From Soonwooa sp023440705 (lineage in GTDB: Bacteria; Bacteroidota; Bacteroidia; Flavobacteriales; Weeksellaceae), in assembly GCA_023440705.1 (NCBI GenBank), contig JAEXRP010000103.1, forward strand, positions 1-15,839: 15,839 nucleotides of DNA, read 5' to 3'. Positions 7,717 to 14,636 of the stretch are shown here, piece after piece. Position numbers and translations under genes: made by a program. Within the stretch, counting starts at the first letter, position 1, and every line of letters begins with the position of its first letter. Under the pieces are notes generated by a model. The model was not told the origin of the DNA and searched no databases. It saw nothing but the letters and a program-made list of their open reading frames with translations.

Positions 7717-8802
7717 CTATCTAATGCCTCTTTCAGCTAAGATAGGCAAAACATTATCTCTAAAATATGGGAACTCTTTTACATAATCAAAAAATGATAA
7801 AGTCGTCCCTCCAAAACCTGCATCGTGCAATGCACAAATTTTATCTGCAACCTGTTGTGGCGTCCCAATCAATTGGAAACCACCATGACCAAGCGCCATA
7901 CTTTCTCTAATCTGAGCTAACAAGTCATGCGGAAAGCTGTGTGCATGCGCAAATTGTAAATTAACCAAATTATCTACCGCAGCTTCATCAATATTATCGA
8001 GAACTCTTTTCTTTTCAGCTAAAGCTTCTTCTTCGGTTGGTCGGCAGATAACGTGTGAAAAAGTTAGCACGCCAATGTTTTTTCCTTCAGATTCTGCTTG
8101 TTTTTTAAGATCAGCAATTTCTGTTTTAGAACGTTCTAGATCGATAGCCGGCGTAAAAAGATAGTTCACATTATTAATTGCAAACGAACGTCCTTGTGGT
8201 GAACCAGCTGCATTAAGAATTGGTGGAATATTATCCAAAGTAGGAATTCCGTAGCTTCCTTTAGTTTTAAAATAAGTTCCGTTCCAATCGAATCTTTCTT
8301 TCGTTGTCCACAATTTTTTTACAAAATCAATCCATTCTTGTGCGTAAGCGTAACGCGTCTCGTGATCGTTTGGTAGGTCTAATCCTAAGGCATCATATTC
8401 TGGCTTGTTCCAACCAGCAACGATGTTTAATCCAATTCTGTCACCGCTCATTTGTGCCATTGTCGCAATTTGCTTTGCTATAACAAGAGGATGATTCGCC
8501 ACCGTATGAACGGTTGCAAAAATTTGGATATTTTTAGTTTTCGCTAATAAAGCTGACGCCCAAGTAACAGTTTCTAAAACCTCACCATGGAAATCTGTTT
8601 CGCCGCCATAGCCAACCCAACGTGCGATTGGCAACATAAAATCTATACCTGCTTCATCTAACAAATGCGCCAATTTTTCATTGTTTTCCCAATTGGCCTT
8701 CCAACGATCTTCAAGTTTAGAAACGGTCATTCCTCCACTACAGTTAGTGGAGAAAGTACCGAGTATGAATTTATTTTTTTCTGTAAAAGGATGTGAACTC
8801 AT
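7717..8802 (-). CDS. LLM-class flavin-dependent monooxygenase (RutA/SfnG-like)
   Basis: This 361-residue protein is a luciferase-like TIM-barrel monooxygenase that uses reduced FMN supplied by a separate reductase. An N-terminal STNCSGGMTVSKLEDRW segment (18-34) and the GLNIVAGWNKPEYDALG motif (124-140) place it near pyrimidine oxygenase RutA and dimethylsulfone monooxygenase SfnG within the alkanesulfonate monooxygenase superfamily. RutA performs an oxidative cleavage of a cyclic amide in uracil, which makes cleavage of an indole-derived lactam an attractive but unproven role here. The flavin reductase gene lies 33 nt upstream and the fused hydroxylase 35 nt downstream. Sulfonate or sulfone use is the main alternative, but no sulfur-assimilation gene is nearby. 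Confidence 0.8.
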   Translation of the reverse strand: MSSHPFTEKNKFILGTFSTNCSGGMTVSKLEDRWKANWENNEKLAHLLDEAGIDFMLPIARWVGYGGETDFHGEVLETVTWASALLAKTKNIQIFATVHTVANHPLVIAKQIATMAQMSGDRIGLNIVAGWNKPEYDALGLDLPNDHETRYAYAQEWIDFVKKLWTTKERFDWNGTYFKTKGSYGIPTLDNIPPILNAAGSPQGRSFAINNVNYLFTPAIDLERSKTEIADLKKQAESEGKNIGVLTFSHVICRPTEEEALAEKKRVLDNIDEAAVDNLVNLQFAHAHSFPHDLLAQIRESMALGHGGFQLIGTPQQVADKICALHDAGFGGTTLSFFDYVKEFPYFRDNVLPILAERGIR

Positions 8803-8835
8803 TTATAATAAATTGAAATTTGGTTTAGAATTAAT

Positions 8836-9315
8836 TTATTTTAATTCTCTAAATTGACCTCTATGAAAAAGAATCGGATTACCATCTTCTTCTGCCGAAA
8901 AGTCTAGCACTTCACCAATATAAAGTGTATGATCTCCCGCTAAATGCGAAGAATGAACTTTAGTAACGAAATGTGCCAAAGCATTTTTAAGCACCGGAAC
9001 GCCGTCATATTCTATAAAGTCGACATTTAGTTCTGGATTATGCTTTCCAGCAAAATGATTGCAATGGTCATGATGGTCATCTTTCAAGATGCTAACACCA
9101 TAGATCCCAGAGTTTTTAATCGTCTCGAACATTTTTTGATTATTCCCGATAGAAACTGCGATCAAAGGAGGATCCAAAGACACAGAAATAAATCCATTAG
9201 CGGTCATGCCGTGTACTGTTCCGTCTTCATTTTTACTTGTGATAACCGTAACACCCGTCGTAAAGGTTCCACAGGCATTACGGAAAGCTCTGCTGTCAAA
9301 CTCTTTAATTTCCAT
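8836..9315 (-). CDS. NAD(P)H:flavin reductase, small component of two-component monooxygenases
   Basis: This 159-residue protein is of the HpaC/RutF/StyB flavin reductase family, which reduces free FAD or FMN with NAD(P)H and hands it to a partner oxygenase. Family features are TTGVTVIT at 19-26, the flavin-binding NGFISVSLDPPL at 40-51 and GDHTLYIGEV at 127-136. It sits between the StyA-like indole monooxygenase (10 nt upstream) and the LLM monooxygenase (33 nt downstream). It is the only reductase in the window, so it may serve both. Length is normal and no membrane segment or signal peptide is visible. Flavin preference cannot be read from the sequence. Confidence 0.9.
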   Translation of the reverse strand: MEIKEFDSRAFRNACGTFTTGVTVITSKNEDGTVHGMTANGFISVSLDPPLIAVSIGNNQKMFETIKNSGIYGVSILKDDHHDHCNHFAGKHNPELNVDFIEYDGVPVLKNALAHFVTKVHSSHLAGDHTLYIGEVLDFSAEEDGNPILFHRGQFRELK

Positions 9316-9325
9316 AATAGTTGTT

Positions 9326-10555
9326 TTATACGTTTTCAGCGATTAATTCATCTGTTTTTGCAGGATCTAACCACCAAGGGAAGAATTGTCTTGGATCGTT
9401 AAAATTGTTAGCAAACAAATCTGCCAACTTTTGCGAACCAGCAGCAGCACCCAAGAATTTAAGAATATGTGGCGGCGGTGGACCAAGCAATGTATTTGTC
9501 CAAAGCGCAACATCTTTTACATTTTCCCAATATTCATTGAAAGTATCATTCATCCAAGCTTCATCAAAAGGCTGATCACCTCTTTCTAAAATTGAATCAT
9601 AATAAATTTTTGTACACTTGGAAGCATTGTTAGAGCCTTGTCCTGTGATAGGATCGTTAACAACTACGACATCCGCAATACCGAAAACCTTTCTACCAGA
9701 CGGCAAAGTCGCAACAGGTTTTCTAACGGTTGGCGCAAAACGCCCAGACAAAATTCCGTTATCGTCTGTCAATTCTACATTTTGGCAACGCTCATATTCC
9801 CAAGGTAAATATGTTTTTAAAATTTCTAAACTCTTTGCTAAATGCTCTTCTGGTGTTTTAATGTCTTGCCAGCAATCCATTGGACCACCAACAATACCTT
9901 CCAATACCATAATTTCGCAAGGTCCGTTAATCGTTTCACTTGGGAAAACGAAATACTCACCAACACCTGGAATTAAGTTAAACGCAACTTTAGAGAAAGG
10001 CTTATTAGGCGTCATTCCTTTAACATAAGTCAAAGCCAGAGCACGCATTGGTTTGTCGTACATGCTTTTGTCAGCATCTCTTTCGAACATCTGTACAATA
10101 CTTCCTTTTCCAGCTGCAAGAATTGTCAAATCACTTTGTGCTGTAATATCTTCAAGGTCGTTTTCATCTACGTCTTTTATGATGATTTTACCACCCAATT
10201 CTTCAAATTTTTCCATCCAGAAAGGCATCTTGATACGTTGATCCACCGCGTAAGCATTTTTTTCTAACTTACCAGCAAATGTAAACAGCTTTTCACCTGG
10301 CTTTTCAGGATTCGGAACCGTTACACCAAGACCTTCAACTGGTGGACAAGTATCTTCCCAGTAATTAATGCCTAATTCTCTTTCGTTTTCCAAAGCCATA
10401 TCAAACATACATTGGCTTGACATTACTTTACCATATTTGATTTGCTCTGGCGTGCGGTTACTGTAGATTGTTACGTCGTAACCTTTTTTTACCAATCCCA
10501 AACCTAATTGTAGTCCGGATTGACCTGCACCTACAATAGAAACTTTTCTTGACAT
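9326..10555 (-). CDS. Styrene/indole monooxygenase family oxygenase (StyA-like), probably indole monooxygenase
   Basis: This is the FAD-dependent oxygenase of a two-component (group E) monooxygenase. Residues 9-14 GAGQSG start the Rossmann FAD fold, DPITGQGSN at 301-309 is the second FAD motif, and the C-terminal LADLFANNFNDP segment matches the StyA ending. Aligned by eye to Pseudomonas StyA, it carries S46, Q48, M50, V73 and L76, plus Ala (residue 101 here) at StyA position 96. As I recall the published fingerprint, indole monooxygenases have S46-Q48-M50-V/I73-I76-A96, whereas styrene monooxygenases have N46-V48-H50-Y73-H76-S96. The match therefore favours epoxidation or dihydroxylation of indole at C2-C3, similar to the IifC/IndA type. 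The gene is 14 nt after an SDR gene and 10 nt before the flavin reductase, as expected for an indole-oxidation operon. Substrate is inferred, not shown. Confidence 0.88.
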   Translation of the reverse strand: MSRKVSIVGAGQSGLQLGLGLVKKGYDVTIYSNRTPEQIKYGKVMSSQCMFDMALENERELGINYWEDTCPPVEGLGVTVPNPEKPGEKLFTFAGKLEKNAYAVDQRIKMPFWMEKFEELGGKIIIKDVDENDLEDITAQSDLTILAAGKGSIVQMFERDADKSMYDKPMRALALTYVKGMTPNKPFSKVAFNLIPGVGEYFVFPSETINGPCEIMVLEGIVGGPMDCWQDIKTPEEHLAKSLEILKTYLPWEYERCQNVELTDDNGILSGRFAPTVRKPVATLPSGRKVFGIADVVVVNDPITGQGSNNASKCTKIYYDSILERGDQPFDEAWMNDTFNEYWENVKDVALWTNTLLGPPPPHILKFLGAAAGSQKLADLFANNFNDPRQFFPWWLDPAKTDELIAENV

Positions 10556-10569
10556 ATATAATATTTTGC

Positions 10570-11361
10570 TTATTGGTTTTTCATTAATTTTGACATCAAA
10601 GGATAGTGCTGCTCTGGTCCCATAGCACTATAACCACCGTCCACAACAATCTCTGATCCAGTCATATAACTTGCATCATCCGAAGCTACAAAGGCAACAG
10701 CATTAGCCACTTCTTCGCCATTTGCCACACGACCAAGAAGATTATAACCTTCTGTTACTTTGTCAGCATGAGCACGATCATTTTGAGTTAAACCTTCGAA
10801 AGGCGCTGACCAAACATGTCCGAGACGCACCATATTAACACGGATTCCGTCTGGCGCATATTCCACTGCTTGGGTTTTGTTAAGATGAAGCAAAGTCGCT
10901 TTTGACACTGGATAAGCCCAACGTTCGATGTGTGGGAAAACACCTGAAATAGAACCTGTATTCACAATACAACCTTTAGACGCTTTAAGATATGGACGCG
11001 CCATTTCTCCTAAAATTGCAGCTGCAACAGCATTTACGTTAAGCGTATGCAACCAAGTTTCGCGCGTTGTTTTTGCACCTTCGTCGCCATAAGAAGCAGC
11101 ATTGTTTACCAACACATCTAACTTCCCGAATTTATCAATAGTTGTTTTGATGAGGTTTTCGCAATCTTCATCTTTAGTAATATCAGTATGAACAAAAAGT
11201 GAGTTCTCGCCAAGGCTGTCTTGCGCTTTCTTTCCTAGATCGTCAGCAATATCAGCAATCACGACTTTAGCACCAAGGTCAACCATTTTTTTTGCGATTT
11301 CAAAACCGATGGAAGCAACGCCACCAGTTACTATAAACACTTTATCTTTTAATTGAATCAT
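10570..11361 (-). CDS. Short-chain dehydrogenase/reductase, probable indole-dihydrodiol or hydroxyindoline dehydrogenase
   Basis: This is a classical 263-residue SDR. The cofactor motif is TGGVASIG (12-19), a variant of TGGxxGIG with Ser in place of one Gly. Asp37 after the second strand suggests NAD rather than NADP. NNA is at 86-88, the catalytic Ser at 137 in NTGSISG, and the YxxxK pair is Y150 and K154. The C-terminal GSEIVVDGGYS is typical. It is the first gene of the leftward block, 14 nt ahead of the StyA-like oxygenase. In Acinetobacter the analogous SDR (IifB) oxidises the indole-2,3-dihydrodiol made by the StyA-type oxygenase, so the same step is the natural guess here. The sequence alone does not fix the substrate. 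Confidence 0.85.
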   Translation of the reverse strand: MIQLKDKVFIVTGGVASIGFEIAKKMVDLGAKVVIADIADDLGKKAQDSLGENSLFVHTDITKDEDCENLIKTTIDKFGKLDVLVNNAASYGDEGAKTTRETWLHTLNVNAVAAAILGEMARPYLKASKGCIVNTGSISGVFPHIERWAYPVSKATLLHLNKTQAVEYAPDGIRVNMVRLGHVWSAPFEGLTQNDRAHADKVTEGYNLLGRVANGEEVANAVAFVASDDASYMTGSEIVVDGGYSAMGPEQHYPLMSKLMKNQ

Positions 11362-11419
11362 AATAATGAATTTTCAAATTAATATTTTGTAATGTTTGTG
11401 TTTTGCTAAAGTATAAAAA

Positions 11420-11449
11420 AAATTCAACATTGGTAAAATAAATTCAACA
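11420..11449. repeat. Direct repeat AAATTCAACA, two copies 20 nt apart
   Basis: Identical 10-mers lie at 11420-11429 and 11440-11449, exactly two helical turns apart, followed by a degenerate third copy ATTCAATA at 11450-11457. Their location just upstream of the leftward -7 candidate suits an activator site. Chance is a real possibility in such AT-rich DNA. Confidence 0.4.
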
Positions 11450-11461
11450 ATTCAATATTTT

Positions 11462-11480
11462 TTTTATCAAATTTTATCAA
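11462..11480. repeat. Tandem direct repeat TTTTATCAA, two copies 10 nt apart
   Basis: Copies lie at 11462-11470 and 11472-11480, one helical turn apart, in the middle of the divergent promoter region. This could be a regulator site read by a dimer in head-to-tail arrangement or a simple AT-rich coincidence. Confidence 0.3.
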
Positions 11481-11568
11481 TTGGCTGATTTACAAGTAAA
11501 TAATATTTAAAACAAAATTTATTTTCACTTTTTTATATTTTTATTCATCATTATTGAAATCAATTTTA

Positions 11569-11576
11569 TATTTTTG
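11569..11576 (+). promoter_or_regulatory. Candidate -7 promoter box for the rightward operon
   Basis: TATTTTTG matches the Bacteroidota -7 consensus TAnnTTTG exactly. Transcription would then begin near 11582, giving a short leader of roughly 20 nt before the ATG at 11604. No clear TTG-type -33 element is found at the expected distance. Confidence 0.45.
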
Positions 11577-11603
11577 AATCAAAGTAAAAATCACCACCAA
11601 ATC

Positions 11604-12605
11604 ATGTTAGGAAAATTTAAGGCTGCAACGGTCCAGACCAGCGCAGTATATTTTGACATCGAAGCGACTATTGACAAAGCTTGCAAACTAATTGCAGAAG
11701 CAGCAAGCAATGGCGCCGAACTAGTAGCATTTCCCGAAGTTTTCATCTGCGCCTATCCTTATTGGAACTGGATTATGAATCCTGTACAAGGCAGCAAATG
11801 GTTCAAAAAACTATATGAAAATTCAATTTCTGTTGATGACCCGCGTTTGCAAAAACTTTTTGACGCTGCGAGACTTCATAACATCAATGTTGTTATTGGC
11901 ATCAACGAAAAAGACAAGCGTAAAACCGGAACCATCTACAATACCAATTTGATTATTTCTAATGAAGGTCAACTTTTGGGGAGACACAGAAAACTGGTTC
12001 CGACTTGGGCGGAAAAATTAACTTGGACAGGTGGCGATGGCTCATCATTAAAGGTTTACGACACGTCTGTTGGTCCTCTGGGAACCTTAGCTTGTGGCGA
12101 AAACACCAATACTTTGGCACGTTTTGCATTAATTTCTCAAGGGGAATTAATTCATATCGCAAATTACATCAGCCTTCCCGTTGCGCCAGTGGATTACAAT
12201 ATGGCGGAAGCGATTAAAATCCGTGCAGCTGCGCATTCGTTCGAAGGAAAACTATATACGATTATTTCTTGCAGCACGATTAATGAAGATATCATCAAAC
12301 TTTTTGAGGAAGAAAATCCAGAATGCAGAAATTTATTTAAAAGAGAAAATTCAGCATTTTCAGGCTTTATCGATCCTAACGGTCAGGTTATTGGCGAACC
12401 TTTAATCGATAAAGAAGGCATTGCTTATGCCGAAATCGATCTATCCGCTTGCATCCAACCAAAACAGATGCACGACATCTTGGGGCACTACAATAGATTT
12501 GATATCTTTGATTTTAAGGTGAATACAACGCCGCAGACGCCTGCCCATTTTTACGAAATAACCGAAGAACAAGACAATATTAAAAATCAAACTTATGGAA
12601 ACTAA
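11604..12605 (+). CDS. Nitrilase-family carbon-nitrogen hydrolase
   Basis: This 333-residue member of the nitrilase superfamily has the complete catalytic triad: Glu45 in AFPEVF, Lys130 in HRKLVPT and Cys164 in LACGENTN. The CGENTN context and the following RFALISQGE segment are those of true nitrilases (nitrile to acid plus ammonia), though amide hydrolysis occurs in the superfamily. I start at the ATG at 11604 rather than the in-frame TTG at 11574, because the TTG lies inside a perfect -7 promoter box and family proteins begin close to the KFKAATVQ strand. The stop overlaps the start of the dioxygenase gene by 11 nt, so the two are co-translated. Possible substrates are indole-3-acetonitrile, another aromatic nitrile, or a ring-cleavage amide such as maleamate; the sequence does not decide between them. 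Confidence 0.85.
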   Translation: MLGKFKAATVQTSAVYFDIEATIDKACKLIAEAASNGAELVAFPEVFICAYPYWNWIMNPVQGSKWFKKLYENSISVDDPRLQKLFDAARLHNINVVIGINEKDKRKTGTIYNTNLIISNEGQLLGRHRKLVPTWAEKLTWTGGDGSSLKVYDTSVGPLGTLACGENTNTLARFALISQGELIHIANYISLPVAPVDYNMAEAIKIRAAAHSFEGKLYTIISCSTINEDIIKLFEEENPECRNLFKRENSAFSGFIDPNGQVIGEPLIDKEGIAYAEIDLSACIQPKQMHDILGHYNRFDIFDFKVNTTPQTPAHFYEITEEQDNIKNQTYGN

Positions 12606-13707
12606 TTACAGCGACGACATCTACGGAAGAGCGAAAGTAAAAGGCTCCGAAGAACTCGAAAAATATTACGACGAGCTAAAAGACATGGACACGGGCGCAC
12701 TTTGGACCGTTGCCAACGATATCGAACCTTGGGAGCCGCACACAATTTCGGCACCGATGTTTTGGAGCTACGAAAAGCTAAGACCATTCGTTTTGGAAGC
12801 CGCTCGTTTGGTAACGCCAGGCGAGGCAGGAAGACGTGTTGTCTACCTTCAAAATAAAAACAGAATTAAAGAAAAAGCTGCGGTAGGTTTACTATACGCA
12901 GGAATCCAAATTACACAACCAGGCGAGTTCACGCCAGCACATCGACATGCAGCTTCAGCGCTTCGCTTTATTATGGAAGGCGCAAAAGGCTACACAATTG
13001 TCGATGGTAACAAAATAGAACTTGGCGTACGTGATTTTGTAATCACGCCAAACAGCGCTTGGCACGAGCACGGCGTTGAAAAAGATGGTCAAACTTGTAT
13101 TTGGCTAGATGGTCTTGACATCCCAATGATTAATGCTTTCGAAGCTAATGATTATGCGGTTTTAGAAGAAGAAAAAGGCGGTCAAGATTTAGTCGTTGCT
13201 GAGAATTATTCACCCATGAGTTATTCTGGCGCTGGCGTTATTCCGATCGATAGAGAGTGGAATAAGCCTTATTCGCCGTTGTTTAAATATTCTTGGGAGA
13301 ATACAAAAAATGCGATTCAGAATTTAGCAAAAGTGAGCGACGGAACACCTTACGACGGCTACATTATGCGTTATGCAAACCCATTAACAGGAGGTCATCC
13401 GATGTTAACGATGGGCGCAACAATGCAAATGTTAAAACCTGGACAAAAAACCAAAGCGCACAAACACACAGGATCTTCAGTTTTCCAAGTGGCACAAGGC
13501 GAAGGTTACGTGATTATCGATGGTGTTAAATACGATTTTAAAGAAAAAGATACATTCTGCGTGCCATCTTGGTTGTACCACGAATTCGCAAATACCTCCG
13601 AAACTGAAGAATTGTATTTATTCTCATTTAACGATTTCCCAACTGTGGAAAAATTAGGTTTTTATCAAGAAAAAGCACATCCAGAAGGACACCAGCAATT
13701 AAAATAA
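12595..13707 (+). CDS. Gentisate 1,2-dioxygenase-like bicupin ring-cleavage enzyme
   Basis: This 370-residue bicupin is of the gentisate/salicylate dioxygenase family, which opens gentisate with O2 and Fe(II) to maleylpyruvate. The N-terminal cupin has PAHRH (H116, H118) and WHEHG (H157, H159), the expected metal-ligand pattern. The C-terminal cupin has AHKH (H289, H291) and H329 in the LYHEF segment, so it too may keep metal ligands. The GALWTVANDIEPWEP segment (34-48) is characteristic of the family N-terminus. It is translationally coupled to the nitrilase gene and followed after 11 nt by an FAH-family hydrolase and then a maleate isomerase, which form the expected downstream path. Close relatives cleave 5-aminosalicylate, salicylate or 1-hydroxy-2-naphthoate, so a 2-amino analogue such as 5-hydroxyanthranilate remains possible. 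Confidence 0.88.
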   Translation: METNYSDDIYGRAKVKGSEELEKYYDELKDMDTGALWTVANDIEPWEPHTISAPMFWSYEKLRPFVLEAARLVTPGEAGRRVVYLQNKNRIKEKAAVGLLYAGIQITQPGEFTPAHRHAASALRFIMEGAKGYTIVDGNKIELGVRDFVITPNSAWHEHGVEKDGQTCIWLDGLDIPMINAFEANDYAVLEEEKGGQDLVVAENYSPMSYSGAGVIPIDREWNKPYSPLFKYSWENTKNAIQNLAKVSDGTPYDGYIMRYANPLTGGHPMLTMGATMQMLKPGQKTKAHKHTGSSVFQVAQGEGYVIIDGVKYDFKEKDTFCVPSWLYHEFANTSETEELYLFSFNDFPTVEKLGFYQEKAHPEGHQQLK

Positions 13708-13718
13708 AATAGTAAATT

Positions 13719-14630
13719 ATGAAGTTAGCAAGTTTTAGAAGTAGTATAGAATCAGAAATAAGATTAGGAATCATCGTTGACGACGTCATTATCGATATGG
13801 AGTCTTGGGGCATCGAGCACGAATTAGATTTACCATCTTCAATGTTAGAATTTATCGATTTGGGGCAAGCCGCTGTAGAAGCTGTTTCCGAAACTTTAAA
13901 AAATATCGATGCGAGAAGCCTTGTTGCAACGAGTATTCCCTTATCATCAGCGATTATTACTGCACCAATCCCAGCTCCTCGTAAAAATATTTTTGGAATT
14001 GGACTTAATTATACCGAACACGTTGCTGAGTCAGCAAGAACATTGGACACTTCGAAAGAACTTCCGCAGAAATGCGTTATTTTCTCAAAACCTCCAACAA
14101 CGGTAATTGGACCTGGCGATTCTATAAAACATAATGACCAAGTTACCAAACAAATGGATTGGGAAGGCGAACTTGCCGTTATCATGGGAAAAAAAGCAAC
14201 CTACGTTTCTAAAGAAAATGCTTTGGATTATGTATTTGGATATACCATTATTAACGACATCAGCGCAAGAGATTGCCGTCGTTCGGGACAATGGATCGTT
14301 TCTAAAGGGCAAGATACTTTTGCACCGATGGGTCCTTATGTTATAACAGCAGACGAATTAACAGATCCACATAATTTACAAATTATCACCAAAGTTAACG
14401 GTGTTGAAAAGCAAAACGGCAACACAAAATTCATGCTTTTTAATGTTAATGATATTATTGAAGATATCAGCGAAGTAATCAGCTTGGAAGCTGGAGACAT
14501 TATTGCTACAGGAACTCCAGCAGGCGTTGGCGCAGGTCGCGAGCCTCAAGAATTTATGTGGCCTGGCGATGTTGTAGAAATCACAATTGATAAACTTGGA
14601 ACTCTTAAAAATTACATTGTTAAAGCTTAA
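13719..14630 (+). CDS. Fumarylacetoacetate hydrolase-family protein, probable maleylpyruvate/fumarylpyruvate hydrolase
   Basis: This 303-residue FAH-fold hydrolase cleaves the C-C bond of a beta-diketone-like ring-cleavage product. The catalytic domain starts near residue 85 with NIFGIGLNYTEH (90-101). The Mg-binding acids are E149 and E151 in DWEGELAV and D180 in the IINDIS segment, and GTPAGVG lies at 265-271. Its N-terminal 80 residues match the small extra domain common in this subfamily. Placed 11 nt after the gentisate dioxygenase-like gene and 6 nt before the maleate isomerase, it most likely hydrolyses maleylpyruvate directly to maleate and pyruvate. No glutathione- or mycothiol-dependent maleylpyruvate isomerase is visible in the window, which supports direct hydrolysis of the cis isomer. 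Confidence 0.87.
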   Translation: MKLASFRSSIESEIRLGIIVDDVIIDMESWGIEHELDLPSSMLEFIDLGQAAVEAVSETLKNIDARSLVATSIPLSSAIITAPIPAPRKNIFGIGLNYTEHVAESARTLDTSKELPQKCVIFSKPPTTVIGPGDSIKHNDQVTKQMDWEGELAVIMGKKATYVSKENALDYVFGYTIINDISARDCRRSGQWIVSKGQDTFAPMGPYVITADELTDPHNLQIITKVNGVEKQNGNTKFMLFNVNDIIEDISEVISLEAGDIIATGTPAGVGAGREPQEFMWPGDVVEITIDKLGTLKNYIVKA

Positions 14631-14636
14631 TTAATT

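Larger units (their letters stand above)
11362..11603. promoter_or_regulatory. AT-rich divergent promoter region between the two operons
   Basis: The 242-nt spacer separates the leftward indole-oxidation block from the rightward ring-cleavage operon and must hold promoters for both. It is extremely AT-rich, with two sets of direct repeats (AAATTCAACA spaced 20 nt, TTTTATCAA spaced 10 nt), a perfect rightward -7 box at 11569-11576, and a one-mismatch leftward -7 candidate at 11406-11413 (TACTTTAG on the minus strand). I found no good -33 element for either. A shared intergenic control region fits co-regulation of both halves, possibly by the nearby IclR regulator. Confidence 0.6.

Noticed and set aside
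9618..10028. 136-codon open frame on the plus strand
   Set aside because: It lies entirely antisense to the StyA-like gene, with no family resemblance and no promoter of its own.
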